64,000 nt of DNA from Hanamia caeni (GCF_003721595.1 NZ_RJJR01000012.1:62001-126000); one strand, 5' to 3'; counted from the stretch's first letter, positions 24,106-37,313 are shown. Notes: generated by a model from the sequence alone, not told the origin. Made by a program: numbers and translations.

Positions 24106-26667
24106 ATGAAGAGACAATCTAAATATTTTTTCATCTGCCTTCTCTTTTCATTTTGTATTGTTTTAAAAGCACACGCCGCAGTAATTTGGGTTGCCGTAAA
24201 TGGTTCAGATAAAAATGACGGCACAAAAGAAAAACCATTGGCTACTGTTGCGATGGCTTTGCGTAAGGCCCGTGAACTTCGTCGGTTGAATGACCCGTCA
24301 ATTAAAGATGGCATTCATATAAAGGTTGTGAAAGGCATTTACCAATTTTATGAACCATTGTTTATTCGTCCTGAAGATTCCGGAACAGAAAGTAGTCCTA
24401 CAATTATTGAAAACGCAGATAAAGAAAATCCTGTTTTTAGTGGTGGCATAAATATTACAGGTTGGCAAAAATCAACAGGAATAGTAAAGGGTCTGCCCAA
24501 AAAATCCCAAAATAAAATCTGGGTTGCGGATGCACCAACGGTCGCAGGAAATGTTTTAAACTATCGACAACTCTGGATCAATAATTTAAAAGCCATTCGT
24601 GCAAAAAGTGCAACAGGAGATAGCATGGATCGCATTCTGTCATGGGATCATGAAACAGAAAGTTGTGAAATTCCAAAACCTAATATTGATCCTTCAAATA
24701 CGGAAGGAATAGAAATGTTCATCCAGCAATGGTGGGCGATTGCTATTTTAAGGATAAAAAAGATACAAGTTAAAGGAGACAGCGCCCGGTTGACTTTTTA
24801 TCAACCCGAAAGCAGGATCGAATCAGAGCATCCGTGGCCTGCGCCGTGGTTATCTAAAAAGACCGGTAATTCTCCATTTTATCTAACGAATGCCATCCAG
24901 TTTTTGGATGAACCAGGAGAATGGTATCTCGATTTAAAAAACAGGAAAGTATATTATTGGCCGCGTGACAATGAAAATTTAAATACTGCAAGTGGTATTG
25001 CTCCAAGGTTGGAAACTTTAGTAAAAGTGGAAGGAACTATTGACCATCCTGTTTCTTATGTTTTGTTCAAAGGAATTTCGTTTATGCATACCGGTTGGTT
25101 GCGGCCTTCAGAATTCGGCCATGTTCCATTACAGGCAGGCATGTATTTGCTGGATGCGTATAAACTAAAAATACCGGGAACGCCGGATAAGAAAGGATTG
25201 AAAAACCAGGCATGGGTTGGCAGGCCGAAACCAGCGGTGGAAGTGAGTTATGCGAATCATATCGACTTTGAGTCATGCCGGTTTCAACATCTTGCATCGA
25301 CTGGATTGGATTATGTAACAGGTACTAGTAACGACCTGATTGAAGGAAATCTTTTTAAAGATATTGGAGGCTCAGCAATGTTGTTTGGAACTTTTTCTAA
25401 TGAAGCTGAAGAAGCGCATTTGCCTTATAATCCAAAAGATGAAAGAGAGGTTTGCGCTAACGAACACATCGTAAATAATATCGTTACTGACGTGGCCAAT
25501 GAAGATTGGGGCTGTGTGGGTATTGGAGCAGGTTTCGTAAGGGGAATCAATATTGAGCACAATGAAGTTTGCAATCTTTCCTATACCGGGATAAGTGTCG
25601 GTTGGGGTTGGACAAAAAATCCCAGTGCGATGCGTGACAACAAAATTACTTTTAATAAAATAAATCACTATGCAAAGTATTTATATGATGTTGCTGCGAT
25701 TTATACCCTGTCTGCCCAGCCCAATTCGGAGATAAGAAATAATTATATTGACAGTATTTATAAAGCGCCTTATCCGCACGACCCCGATCATTGGTTTTAT
25801 TTATACACCGATGAGGGCTCATCTTATTTTACGGTAAAAGATAACTGGTGTCCTGCACATAAATTCTTGCAAAATGCAAACGGCCCGGGCAATGTTTGGG
25901 AGAATAATGGGCCACAGGTTTCTTCAGATGTAAAGCAGGAAGCAGGAATACAAAAGCCGTATCAATATTTATTGAAAGAAAAAACAATAGATGGTAATTG
26001 GCCTATTAATTCTGTTAAAGAAAATGAATATGATATTAAGAAGCCAGAGATTTTTAAAAGTAGGAATCAGTTGTGCATTGAGGTTACCGGCAAATCTAAA
26101 ATGCTGTTGAATCCGTCATTCCTGAAAAATATTTGCGCAAAAAATAATATTCCTGCCCTGGATATTTTTGAATGGAAAAATCACCTGGTTGTTTATGATA
26201 CGCTACGGATGCCCGATGATTTACAAAAAGAAATTGAGGCTGCTTATCCCAACGCTGAAGTGAAAGTGTACAGCAAACTTGTTTATGAATTTAATGAAAG
26301 CCACTGTTCCAACCCAAAAAATAGCAACAGGTGGAGTAATGTTGTAATGACCGCCAATTTGGTCAAAGATACTTCCATGCAAAATCAGTATTTACACTAT
26401 CATGCTACTCAATTTCAAAAGTGGCCCGAGGTGGCTAAAGGCTTTTGCAATGCAGATTTTCAACAGGTCGTTGTTTTGAAAAGCGGGAGACAGTTAATGT
26501 TGATTATCAGCATTCCGAAAGGAAAAACTTTGGATGAATTAAATCCAAAAACAACTGAAAACAATCCGTGTGTGGATGAATGGAATTCAATAATGAAAAA
26601 ATACCAGGAGGGAATTGAAGGAACAAAGCCAGGCGAAACATGGGTGGTTTTAAAACCGGTTTTTTAA
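24106..26667 (+). CDS. GH141-like beta-helix fused to L-rhamnose-mutarotase-like domain
   Basis: 853 residues, signal peptide ending AHAAV. Residues about 25-620 are a right-handed beta-helix opening VWVAVNGSDKNDGTKEKPLA-style (here VIWVAVNGSDKNDG), with repeats such as HIDFESCRFQHLASTGLDY and NEHIVNNIVTDVANEDWG. This pattern resembles GH141, whose known members are an alpha-L-fucosidase on rhamnogalacturonan-II and a xylanase. Residues about 660-755 form a linker domain. Residues about 755-853 (QYLHYHATQFQKWPEVAKGF to MKKYQEGIEGTKPG) resemble the ferredoxin-like RhaM/DUF718 fold of L-rhamnose mutarotase. GH141 enzymes are usually near 600 residues, so this is an extended form. It ends 11 bp before a Gfo/Idh gene. 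Confidence 0.72.
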   Translation: MKRQSKYFFICLLFSFCIVLKAHAAVIWVAVNGSDKNDGTKEKPLATVAMALRKARELRRLNDPSIKDGIHIKVVKGIYQFYEPLFIRPEDSGTESSPTIIENADKENPVFSGGINITGWQKSTGIVKGLPKKSQNKIWVADAPTVAGNVLNYRQLWINNLKAIRAKSATGDSMDRILSWDHETESCEIPKPNIDPSNTEGIEMFIQQWWAIAILRIKKIQVKGDSARLTFYQPESRIESEHPWPAPWLSKKTGNSPFYLTNAIQFLDEPGEWYLDLKNRKVYYWPRDNENLNTASGIAPRLETLVKVEGTIDHPVSYVLFKGISFMHTGWLRPSEFGHVPLQAGMYLLDAYKLKIPGTPDKKGLKNQAWVGRPKPAVEVSYANHIDFESCRFQHLASTGLDYVTGTSNDLIEGNLFKDIGGSAMLFGTFSNEAEEAHLPYNPKDEREVCANEHIVNNIVTDVANEDWGCVGIGAGFVRGINIEHNEVCNLSYTGISVGWGWTKNPSAMRDNKITFNKINHYAKYLYDVAAIYTLSAQPNSEIRNNYIDSIYKAPYPHDPDHWFYLYTDEGSSYFTVKDNWCPAHKFLQNANGPGNVWENNGPQVSSDVKQEAGIQKPYQYLLKEKTIDGNWPINSVKENEYDIKKPEIFKSRNQLCIEVTGKSKMLLNPSFLKNICAKNNIPALDIFEWKNHLVVYDTLRMPDDLQKEIEAAYPNAEVKVYSKLVYEFNESHCSNPKNSNRWSNVVMTANLVKDTSMQNQYLHYHATQFQKWPEVAKGFCNADFQQVVVLKSGRQLMLIISIPKGKTLDELNPKTTENNPCVDEWNSIMKKYQEGIEGTKPGETWVVLKPVF

Positions 26668-26678
26668 ATTTTAAATGT

Positions 26679-27764
26679 ATGTTACAAATCGGAATATTAG
26701 GATTAGGTGAAGGCCGGAGCACTATGTCGGCGGCTTTGCGAAGCGATAGATATCAATTGAAGATGATGTGCGATGCAAATGAGGAGCTATGTAAACAACG
26801 TAGCGATGAATTCAATTTCCCAAATTATACAACGAATTATCAGCAAATGCTGAATGATATAGAGATTGATATCATTGCCATTTACACACCGGATCATCTA
26901 CATGCGCAACATGTTAAACAAGCCTTGCTTCACCACAAACATGTGGTTTGTACCAAACCCCTTATTGATGATTTAAACGACGCAAAAGAATTATTGCAAC
27001 TACAGGAGCAAACAGGGAAAAAAGTTTTTGTAGGACAAAGCTCACGATTTTTTGAACCTGCGAAAAGACAACGCAAAGATTTTGAAGAAGGGCAAATTGG
27101 AGAACTTATTACGATAGAAAGTAATTACAATGCCGATCATCGTTGGTTTCTGGAAAAAAAATGGGCATTGGAAAAATCTTTTAAATGGTTGTATGGAGGA
27201 CTTAGTCATCCTGTTGATTTTGTGCGATGGTATCTGCCCGACATTCAAGAAGTAATGGGTTACGGAATGATAAGTGCCAATGGGAAAGCCGCCGGCTTAA
27301 AAAATGAAGACACAATGCATTTTATTTTTAAAGCAGAAGACGGGCGTATTGCCAGTGTGAGTGGCAGTTATACAGGACCGACGCAACCTGCAAAAAGAGA
27401 TAGCGGTATGACGTGCATTCTTCGTGGCACAGAAGGCGGCAGCCAGGCAGATTATCATGAATTGAGATATTCAATTACAGATAAAACCGGAGAAGAAAAA
27501 ATGATTACGTGGGGCGATGATACGTTGAAGTATTATTTCCGTTTTGAAGGTCAAAGCCATCATGCAGGTGAATATCAAAATTACCTGGAATACTTTGCAG
27601 ATTCCATCGAACAAAATTTCACAGCTTACCCTGATATGAAAGAAGGCATCATCACTATTGCATTGTTGCAGGCCATGGATGATTCTTTGAAAACCGGTAA
27701 ACCTGTTAAAGTAGAGGAAATTCTAAGTCGTTATAACCTTCAAAAATTACCAGCAACGCCTTAA
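26679..27764 (+). CDS. Gfo/Idh/MocA-family NAD(P)-dependent oxidoreductase
   Basis: 361 residues from the ATG at 26679, which directly precedes the Rossmann strand LQIGILGLGEGRS; an in-frame ATG at 26640 would overlap the previous gene and add an unrelated tail. Residues 1-120 are the nucleotide-binding fold, with YTPDHLHAQHVKQAL and VVCTKPL, where TKP stands for the usual EKP lysine motif. The C-terminal alpha/beta domain has GGLSHPVDFVRW with the conserved His. The enzymes oxidise, reduce or epimerise sugars and inositols. There is no signal peptide, so it is cytoplasmic. It lies 3 bp before a sugar symporter gene, implying uptake followed by oxidation or epimerisation of a released monosaccharide. 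Confidence 0.88.
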   Translation: MLQIGILGLGEGRSTMSAALRSDRYQLKMMCDANEELCKQRSDEFNFPNYTTNYQQMLNDIEIDIIAIYTPDHLHAQHVKQALLHHKHVVCTKPLIDDLNDAKELLQLQEQTGKKVFVGQSSRFFEPAKRQRKDFEEGQIGELITIESNYNADHRWFLEKKWALEKSFKWLYGGLSHPVDFVRWYLPDIQEVMGYGMISANGKAAGLKNEDTMHFIFKAEDGRIASVSGSYTGPTQPAKRDSGMTCILRGTEGGSQADYHELRYSITDKTGEEKMITWGDDTLKYYFRFEGQSHHAGEYQNYLEYFADSIEQNFTAYPDMKEGIITIALLQAMDDSLKTGKPVKVEEILSRYNLQKLPATP

Positions 27765-27767
27765 ATT

Positions 27768-29366
27768 ATGAACTCTATTTATAACTCTCTAAAACCGATA
27801 GATTTCGTAGTGGTGGGTATTTACCTTTTGCTATTGTTTGGATTGGGCTATTGGGTAAGCTTTATCAAAAAAAGAAAGCCGGATGAGAATTTATTTTTAG
27901 CGCAACATTCTTTAAAGTGGTACAGCATTGGTTTAAATATGTGGGGGACAAATGTGGGGCCCTCTATGTTGATTGCTTCTGCGAGTATTGGATATACAAC
28001 CGGTATTGTTGCCGGTAATTTTGCCTGGTATGCTTTTGTATTTATTCTATTGTTGGCTGTTGTTTTTGCTCCCAAATATTTGGGTGCAAAAGTTTCGACT
28101 TTGCCTGAATTTATGGGCAAACGTTTTGGTGATAAAACACGGAATGTGTTGGCCTGGTACACGTTGATTACGATATTGATTTCATGGTTGTCTCTGGGTT
28201 TGTTTGCAGGAGGTATTTTAGTGCAGCAATTATTAAACGTTCCCATGTGGCAGTCGGTAATTGCAATGGTAGTGGTCGCTACTTTTTTTGCAGCATCGGG
28301 TGGTTTGCGTGCTATCGCCATTACCAATGTTTTCCAGATGATATTGTTGATAGTCGTTTCACTTACATTAACCGTTATTGGCATTGAAAAAGTAGGTGGA
28401 TTAAGTGCGTTATATCATAAAGTGCCGGCAAATTACTGGAACTTGTTTCTTCCTTCTAATGATAAAAATTATCCATGGCCAGCTATTCTTTTGGGCTATC
28501 CGGTAATGGGAGTTTGGTTTTGGTGTACCGAGCAATCAATGGTGCAATCAGTTTTGGGCGCAAAAAATCTGGAACAAGGTCAACTGGGGGCTAACTTTAT
28601 AGGCTGGTTAAAAATATTAGATGTGCCTTTATTCATTATACCAGGAGTTCTGTGTTTTATTTTATTTCCACATTTACAAAATCCTGATCGCGCATACCTG
28701 GTAATGGTTACAAATCTTTTTCCGGAAGGAATGAGAGGTTTGATTATTGTAGTATTAATTGCTGCGCTGGTGAGCAATATTGGCTCTTCTCTTAATTCCG
28801 TCAGTACCGTTTTTACGATGGATATTTTTGTAAAAAAATATAAACCGGCAGCAACGAACAAAGAAATAATAAAGATTGGCAGATGGGTAACTGTTTGGAG
28901 CGCTGTTGTTTCAGTGTTAATCGCTTTAGCAATTAATTCGATTAAAGGCTTGAATCTTTTCGATGTATTCCAGTCTGTTCTTGGCTTTTTAGCTCCACCA
29001 ATGTCCGTGGTGTTTTTGTTTGGTGTGCTTTGGAAAAAGACGACGGCAAAAGCTGTAAATGCTATTTTAATTTACGGAACTATTTTTAGCATATTTGTCG
29101 GCATCCTTTATTTATGGGTGTTTCCGGCGGCCACACATCCGGCTTGGCCAAACTTTTTGCTTTTATCGTTTTATATTTTTGTAGTTCTGTCTGCGGTAGC
29201 ATTTTTGGTTTCTTATGTTGATAAAAATTCCAACCTATTGCTTGCTAATTTGTTCGATTTTAAAAGTGCAGCACTGGCGGCAAAAACTACTACAAGAGTT
29301 TGGATATGGTGGAGTTTATTAATAGTTGTTATGGTGGCTTTGTATATCATTTTCAATGGACATTAA
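27768..29366 (+). CDS. Sodium:solute symporter (SSS family), probable sugar importer
   Basis: 532 residues with 13-14 hydrophobic segments and no cleaved signal. SSS family marks are the first helix IDFVVVGIYLLLLFGLGYW, the FLAQHSLKWYSIGLNMWGTN segment (here starting LFLAQHSLKW), ASGGLRAIAITNVFQM, and the sodium-site helix ALVSNIGSSLNSVSTVFTMD-like around residues 325-345. In Bacteroidota glycan loci these permeases bring monosaccharides across the inner membrane. It is sandwiched between a Gfo/Idh enzyme and a rhamnosidase, so L-rhamnose or a related sugar is a reasonable guess. The next gene starts 10 bp after its stop. Confidence 0.9.
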   Translation: MNSIYNSLKPIDFVVVGIYLLLLFGLGYWVSFIKKRKPDENLFLAQHSLKWYSIGLNMWGTNVGPSMLIASASIGYTTGIVAGNFAWYAFVFILLLAVVFAPKYLGAKVSTLPEFMGKRFGDKTRNVLAWYTLITILISWLSLGLFAGGILVQQLLNVPMWQSVIAMVVVATFFAASGGLRAIAITNVFQMILLIVVSLTLTVIGIEKVGGLSALYHKVPANYWNLFLPSNDKNYPWPAILLGYPVMGVWFWCTEQSMVQSVLGAKNLEQGQLGANFIGWLKILDVPLFIIPGVLCFILFPHLQNPDRAYLVMVTNLFPEGMRGLIIVVLIAALVSNIGSSLNSVSTVFTMDIFVKKYKPAATNKEIIKIGRWVTVWSAVVSVLIALAINSIKGLNLFDVFQSVLGFLAPPMSVVFLFGVLWKKTTAKAVNAILIYGTIFSIFVGILYLWVFPAATHPAWPNFLLLSFYIFVVLSAVAFLVSYVDKNSNLLLANLFDFKSAALAAKTTTRVWIWWSLLIVVMVALYIIFNGH

Positions 29367-29376
29367 ATTATTTTCA

Positions 29377-31590
29377 ATGCAATCATTTCATAAAACAAAA
29401 AAGAGAATACAACAAGCTGCATTAATTATTTTATTAACTATATCTTTTGGAAACGTGCGTGCGCAGAGTGCTACAGAACAGCCGGAATCAAAAGCTACAT
29501 GGATCTGGTATCCGGGAGACTATGAAATATGGCTCAGCAACCAGATGCAAAACCGCCGTACGGATCGTGGTAGCTTTTTTCCTGTATTCTGGAAAATGGA
29601 TAACCATTTTGTATTGATGGATTTTCATAAAACCTACACATTGCAAAAACCTGAAGAAGTTCATATTTATGCAGAAGGAAAATACAATGTAAAGCTGGAT
29701 GGCAAGTTGTTTGAAGGCACGCCATCAATCATAACAGTTCCTGCCGGAAAACATAAAATCAACATAAAAGTTTATTCACTGGCAACAGTGCCGGCAATAT
29801 TTGTAAAGGGCAGCACTATCGTGTCGGATACAAGCTGGCTCCTTACTTACGAAGACAAAGAATGGATAGATGAAACCGGGAAAACATCTGATGTATCTGC
29901 TACACAATGGGTAAAAGCAGGCAGCGGCAATTTCAATGATCCAAATATTTTACCATCGCAATTCAAATTGGCAACGCGGCCACAATCACCCATATCAGTT
30001 GCAAAAGAGGGCGATGCTTCCCTGATGGATTTTGGTAAAGAAACATTTGGTTACATACATCTGCATGGTATCAAAGGAAAAGGAAAGATCAATATTATTT
30101 ATGGTGAAAGTAAAGAAGAAGCCAACAGCGATTCAGAAGCTATTACTTTAGATCGTTTGTATTTTGATCATGAAGTGAACACAGATTCAATTCTTCCTTT
30201 ATCGAAGGCATTTCGTTATATAAAATTAGAAACTTCAGATGGTATTACGGTTGATTCTGTTTCGATGTTGTATGAATATGCTGATATAAAAGACAAAGGA
30301 AGTTTCCGTTGTTCGGATACTTTAATCAACAAAATCTATGATGTTGCCAAATACACTTTGCATTTAAACACAAGAGAATTTTTTATTGATGGCATTAAGC
30401 GAGACCGCTGGGTTTGGAGCGGCGATGCTTACCAAAGCTACCTGATGAATTATTATTTGATGAATGATAATGAAACGGTGAAACGCACCATCTATGCATT
30501 GCGTGGAAAAGACCCGGTTACCTCACACATCAATACGATCATGGATTATACTTTTTATTGGTTCTTAAGTATCTATGATTATTACATGTATTCCGGCGAT
30601 ACTTCATTCATCAAACAAAATTATCCGCGCATGAAAACGTTGATGGATTTTTGTTTATCACGAAGGAATAAAGATGGTTTAATGGAAGGACAGCCGGGAG
30701 ACTGGATATTTATTGACTGGGCAAATGGCTTAAGCAAAAAAGGAGAAGTGAGTTTTGAACAGATGCTTTTTTGCAGAAGCCTTGAGACAATGGCGCTTTG
30801 TGCAAAAATAAATAACGATGTAAAAGATGTCAACGTTTATACAAATCTTGCAAAGGATGTAAAACAAAAACTGTTTGATTATTATTGGAACGATCAGAAA
30901 AAAGCATTGGTACACAGCCGCATAAATGGTGTTGCAACTCAGAATGTAACACGTTATGCAAATATGTTCGGCATCTTCTTCAATTACTTTACCCCAAAAC
31001 AGGAACAGGAAATAAAAACCAGTGTTTTATTAAATAACAGTGTTCAAAAGATCACTACACCCTATATGCGTTTTTACGAGCTTGAAGCTTTGTGCGCTTT
31101 GGGCGATCAGCAACTTGTCTTAAAAGAAATGAAAGATTACTGGGGCGGCATGCTAAAGCTCGGCGCAACATCATTTTGGGAAGAATATGATCCGTCAAAA
31201 CACGGTGCAGAGAATTATGCAATGTATGGAAGAGCATTCGGTAAAAGCCTTTGTCATGCGTGGGGAGCAAGTCCGATCTATCTTTTAGGAAAATATTATT
31301 TGGGAGTTTCACCGACATCGCCAGGCTACGCCACCTATAATGTTCAACCTTCTTTAGGTGGTTTGAAATGGATGGAAGGAACGGTGCCAACACCGCACGG
31401 CAATATTCGATTGCGATGCGATCAAACAACAATAAGGATAAAAGCAAGTGAAGGTGAAGGAACGTTGCGCTTAAAAAGTAAAACGGTTCCTAAAGGAAAC
31501 CATATGAAATTAAAGAAGTTGAATAATGATTTATATGAAATAAACATTCAACCTAATGTTGAATATACAATAACCTATAAAACGCTTTGA
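29377..31590 (+). CDS. GH78-family alpha-L-rhamnosidase
   Basis: 737 residues from ATG 29377; earlier in-frame ATGs would lie inside the symporter gene. The signal peptide ends NVRAQ. Order: N-terminal beta-sandwich domains (30-320), (alpha/alpha)6 barrel (about 330-640) and C-terminal sandwich. GH78 marks are DGIKRDRWVWSGD, with D343 where many members have the catalytic-acid Glu in a KRERLGW context, and ATSFWEEYDP with E602/E603 as the base region. The RDRW form is shared by a recognised subgroup, so it is not evidence of inactivity. The family releases alpha-L-rhamnose from rhamnogalacturonan and its side chains. It is the only intact rhamnosidase here; GH106 and a second GH78 are broken. 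It ends 1 bp before GH127. Confidence 0.88.
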   Translation: MQSFHKTKKRIQQAALIILLTISFGNVRAQSATEQPESKATWIWYPGDYEIWLSNQMQNRRTDRGSFFPVFWKMDNHFVLMDFHKTYTLQKPEEVHIYAEGKYNVKLDGKLFEGTPSIITVPAGKHKINIKVYSLATVPAIFVKGSTIVSDTSWLLTYEDKEWIDETGKTSDVSATQWVKAGSGNFNDPNILPSQFKLATRPQSPISVAKEGDASLMDFGKETFGYIHLHGIKGKGKINIIYGESKEEANSDSEAITLDRLYFDHEVNTDSILPLSKAFRYIKLETSDGITVDSVSMLYEYADIKDKGSFRCSDTLINKIYDVAKYTLHLNTREFFIDGIKRDRWVWSGDAYQSYLMNYYLMNDNETVKRTIYALRGKDPVTSHINTIMDYTFYWFLSIYDYYMYSGDTSFIKQNYPRMKTLMDFCLSRRNKDGLMEGQPGDWIFIDWANGLSKKGEVSFEQMLFCRSLETMALCAKINNDVKDVNVYTNLAKDVKQKLFDYYWNDQKKALVHSRINGVATQNVTRYANMFGIFFNYFTPKQEQEIKTSVLLNNSVQKITTPYMRFYELEALCALGDQQLVLKEMKDYWGGMLKLGATSFWEEYDPSKHGAENYAMYGRAFGKSLCHAWGASPIYLLGKYYLGVSPTSPGYATYNVQPSLGGLKWMEGTVPTPHGNIRLRCDQTTIRIKASEGEGTLRLKSKTVPKGNHMKLKKLNNDLYEINIQPNVEYTITYKTL

Positions 31591-31591
31591 G

Positions 31592-33610
31592 ATGGTACGA
31601 AAGGGATTGATAAGCTGTTTAATTGTCTTTGCACATGTTGTTGCGTTTGCACAAACTGATTTGGTGAATACCAACAACAGCAAACACATAAAGCTTTACG
31701 GTTTGCCGATGGACGCGGTACATTTTACCAATGGTTTTTGGGCTGAACGATTTCAAGTCTGCAAAGATTCAATGATTCCGCACTTATGGAAAGTTTATAC
31801 AAGCGCTGATATCAGCCATTCATTTGAAAATTTTAAAATAGCCGCGGGTATTGATACAGGAAGTTTCGAAGGTCCTTTTTTCAGTGACGGAGATTTTTAT
31901 AAAACGCTGGAAGCTGTTGCTGCAATGTATGCTGAAACAAAAGATCCAAAACTGGATGCAATGATGGACAATGCAATTGCTTTGATTGCTAAAGCACAAC
32001 GCCCGGATGGATATATTTATACAAAGAATATCATCGAACAGAAGAAAACGGGGAGTAAAAAAATGTTCGATGATAAGCTGAGTTTTGAGGCTTACAACTT
32101 TGGCCATTTAATGACGGCTGCGTGTGTGCATTACCGTGCGACAGGCAAAACTTCTTTATTGAACGTTGCTATAAAGGCGGCAGATTTTTTAATTGGATTT
32201 TACGATAAAGCTACGCCGGAACAGGCGCGCAATGCCATTTGTCCTTCGCATTATATGGGCTTGACAGAATTGTACAGAACCACTCATGATGAAAAATATT
32301 TAAAACTTGCTGAAAAGCTGATTAATATAAGAGGAACTGTTGAAGGCACAGATGATAATTCAGACCGTGAACCTTTTCGTGATATGGACCATGTGAACGG
32401 GCACGCGGTACGGGCAAACTATTTATTTGCAGGTGCTGCTGATATGTATGCAGAAGATGGCGATCCAATCCTGTTGACAGCGCTCGATAAATTATGGGAT
32501 GATGTCACTCATCATAAAATGTATATCACTGGTGGTTGTGGCGCTTTATATGATGGCGTTTCCGTTAATGGAACTTCCTACAATCCTGATACGGTGCAAA
32601 AAATTCACCAGGCTTATGGAATGGAATACCAGTTGCCCAACCTGACTGCACATAATGAAACCTGCGCCAACGTCGGCAATCTTTTATGGAATTACAGAAT
32701 GCTTACTATTGCCGGAGATGCGAAGTATGCCGACATTGTAGAGCTTGAGTTATACAATGGTATTTTAAGTGGTATTAGTTTGGGTGGCACAAAATATTTT
32801 TATACAAATCCGCTGGCTTCCTCCAAGGATTTTCCTTATCAATTACGTTGGGAAGGCGGACGACAACCTTACATTGCCTTATCAAATTGTTGCCCTCCAA
32901 ATGCGGTTCGCACCATGGCGGAAGTGAGCAGTTATATGTACGGACTGAGCGATGAAGGTTTATATGTGCATTTATACAGCAGTAATAATTTAAATGCAAA
33001 ATTAGAAGACGGCTCTGTTATCAGATTGCAACAACAAACTGGTTATCCATGGAATGGAAATGTTCTTATGACGATGAAACATGTCCCTGTAAAGACTTTC
33101 AGTATATTTCTCCGGATTCCCGGCTGGTGTAATAAAGCAACTATTAAAGTGAATGGACAAATTGTTTATAATAATTTGAAAGGAAGTAAATATCAACAAA
33201 TAAATAGAAAATGGAAAGCCGGTGATAAGATAGAATTGATAATGGACATGCCTGCAAAACTAATAGAAGCAAATCCATTGGTGGAAGCCACACGCAACCA
33301 GGTAGCGGTAAAACGCGGGCCTCTTGTCTATTGTCTCGAATCTCCTGACCTGGATAAAAATGAAAATGTTTTTGATGTAGCCCTTCCTGCTACTATAAAA
33401 TTTACTCCTCAGCCTGAAAAGATTGACAACAGTGATATAATGGCTTTGAAAGGAAAAGCGCAATTGATAGAACATACAAGCTGGAATGACGAGTTATATC
33501 ATGAAATAGACAACAAAACAAAAACAGTAAATATAAAATTGATTCCCTATTACGCATGGGCAAACAGGGGCAAAACAGACATGACGGTTTGGATGCCATT
33601 GATAAGATAG
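31592..33610 (+). CDS. GH127-type beta-L-arabinofuranosidase (DUF1680)
   Basis: 672 residues with signal peptide ending VAFAQ. The catalytic (alpha/alpha)6 domain shows the DUF1680 marks: HVNGHAVRANYL, YGMEYQLPN, HNETCANVG with E356 and C358, and SNCCPPN with C433 and C434. In the characterised family the first Cys of CCPPN is the nucleophile and the neighbouring Glu and Cys residues bind zinc; all are present. Residues after about 490 are beta-sandwich domains. Beta-L-arabinofuranose occurs in rhamnogalacturonan-II and in extensin, which makes this consistent with pectin use. Related families GH137 and GH146 have similar folds, so the exact family is less sure than the fold. It is spaced 1 bp from GH78. 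Confidence 0.88.
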   Translation: MVRKGLISCLIVFAHVVAFAQTDLVNTNNSKHIKLYGLPMDAVHFTNGFWAERFQVCKDSMIPHLWKVYTSADISHSFENFKIAAGIDTGSFEGPFFSDGDFYKTLEAVAAMYAETKDPKLDAMMDNAIALIAKAQRPDGYIYTKNIIEQKKTGSKKMFDDKLSFEAYNFGHLMTAACVHYRATGKTSLLNVAIKAADFLIGFYDKATPEQARNAICPSHYMGLTELYRTTHDEKYLKLAEKLINIRGTVEGTDDNSDREPFRDMDHVNGHAVRANYLFAGAADMYAEDGDPILLTALDKLWDDVTHHKMYITGGCGALYDGVSVNGTSYNPDTVQKIHQAYGMEYQLPNLTAHNETCANVGNLLWNYRMLTIAGDAKYADIVELELYNGILSGISLGGTKYFYTNPLASSKDFPYQLRWEGGRQPYIALSNCCPPNAVRTMAEVSSYMYGLSDEGLYVHLYSSNNLNAKLEDGSVIRLQQQTGYPWNGNVLMTMKHVPVKTFSIFLRIPGWCNKATIKVNGQIVYNNLKGSKYQQINRKWKAGDKIELIMDMPAKLIEANPLVEATRNQVAVKRGPLVYCLESPDLDKNENVFDVALPATIKFTPQPEKIDNSDIMALKGKAQLIEHTSWNDELYHEIDNKTKTVNIKLIPYYAWANRGKTDMTVWMPLIR

Positions 33611-33627
33611 GCAAATTAATTTTTTGT

Positions 33628-33646
33628 ATTATTTCTTTGTTTACTG
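33628..33646 (+). promoter_or_regulatory. Copy of the recurring ATTATTTCTTTGTTTACTG element
   Basis: Intergenic copy in the 114-bp gap before the LacZ-type GH2, ending 78 bp before its start. It is identical over 19 bases to 16934-16952. Function is inferred. Confidence 0.45.
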
Positions 33647-33724
33647 TAAAAATTGATAAGATAGATTAAACTAAACATCAAATTCTTTCATGAAATAAGG
33701 CCAGAAAAACAAAATTAAAATTGA

Positions 33725-37012
<3,288 letters not shown>

Positions 37013-37313
37013 AATATTTTATAAAGACATTTTGAAAACACAAATAGGCAGATAATCCATCTCTTTAGTTAATCATGACATGGTTTTTGGGTTGATTGAA
37101 TATTAATTTTATTCATCATTGTGTGGTATAATTCGGCTCTTAAAAGTTGAATTTAAAAAGTATAAAAATTAATTGATTTCATTGCCCGGAAAGGTTAGCG
37201 TATTTACAGGGAAATTTTTGGATTTGTTTTTCATCCAAATGCAGTAAACGAACTTTTAAGGTAATTTTTTATTTTAAAAACCTTCAGGCAAATAACAGGA
37301 ATAGCGATTGCAG
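37013..37313. other. 301-bp gap partly homologous to the 21.6-kb gap
   Basis: No gene is seen. Positions 37052-37073 read ATAATCCATC, TCTT, TAGTTAAT, followed by TTAATTTTATTCA at 37103-37115. The same blocks with the same 51-bp spacing occur at 21637-21700. Later, at 37242-37260, the recurring element is present on the minus strand. The rest is AT-rich. Confidence 0.6.
37242..37260 (-). promoter_or_regulatory. Copy of the recurring element, reverse orientation
   Basis: Read on the minus strand it is CTTAAAAGTTCGTTTACTG. It ends 53 bp before the start of the solute-binding-protein homolog, which reads on +. Reverse orientation relative to the gene argues against a simple promoter box and for a protein-binding site. 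Confidence 0.45.

Noticed and set aside
26640-26678. Upstream ATG for the first Gfo/Idh gene
   Set aside because: It would overlap the GH141-like gene and place unrelated residues before the Rossmann strand; ATG 26679 fits the family start.
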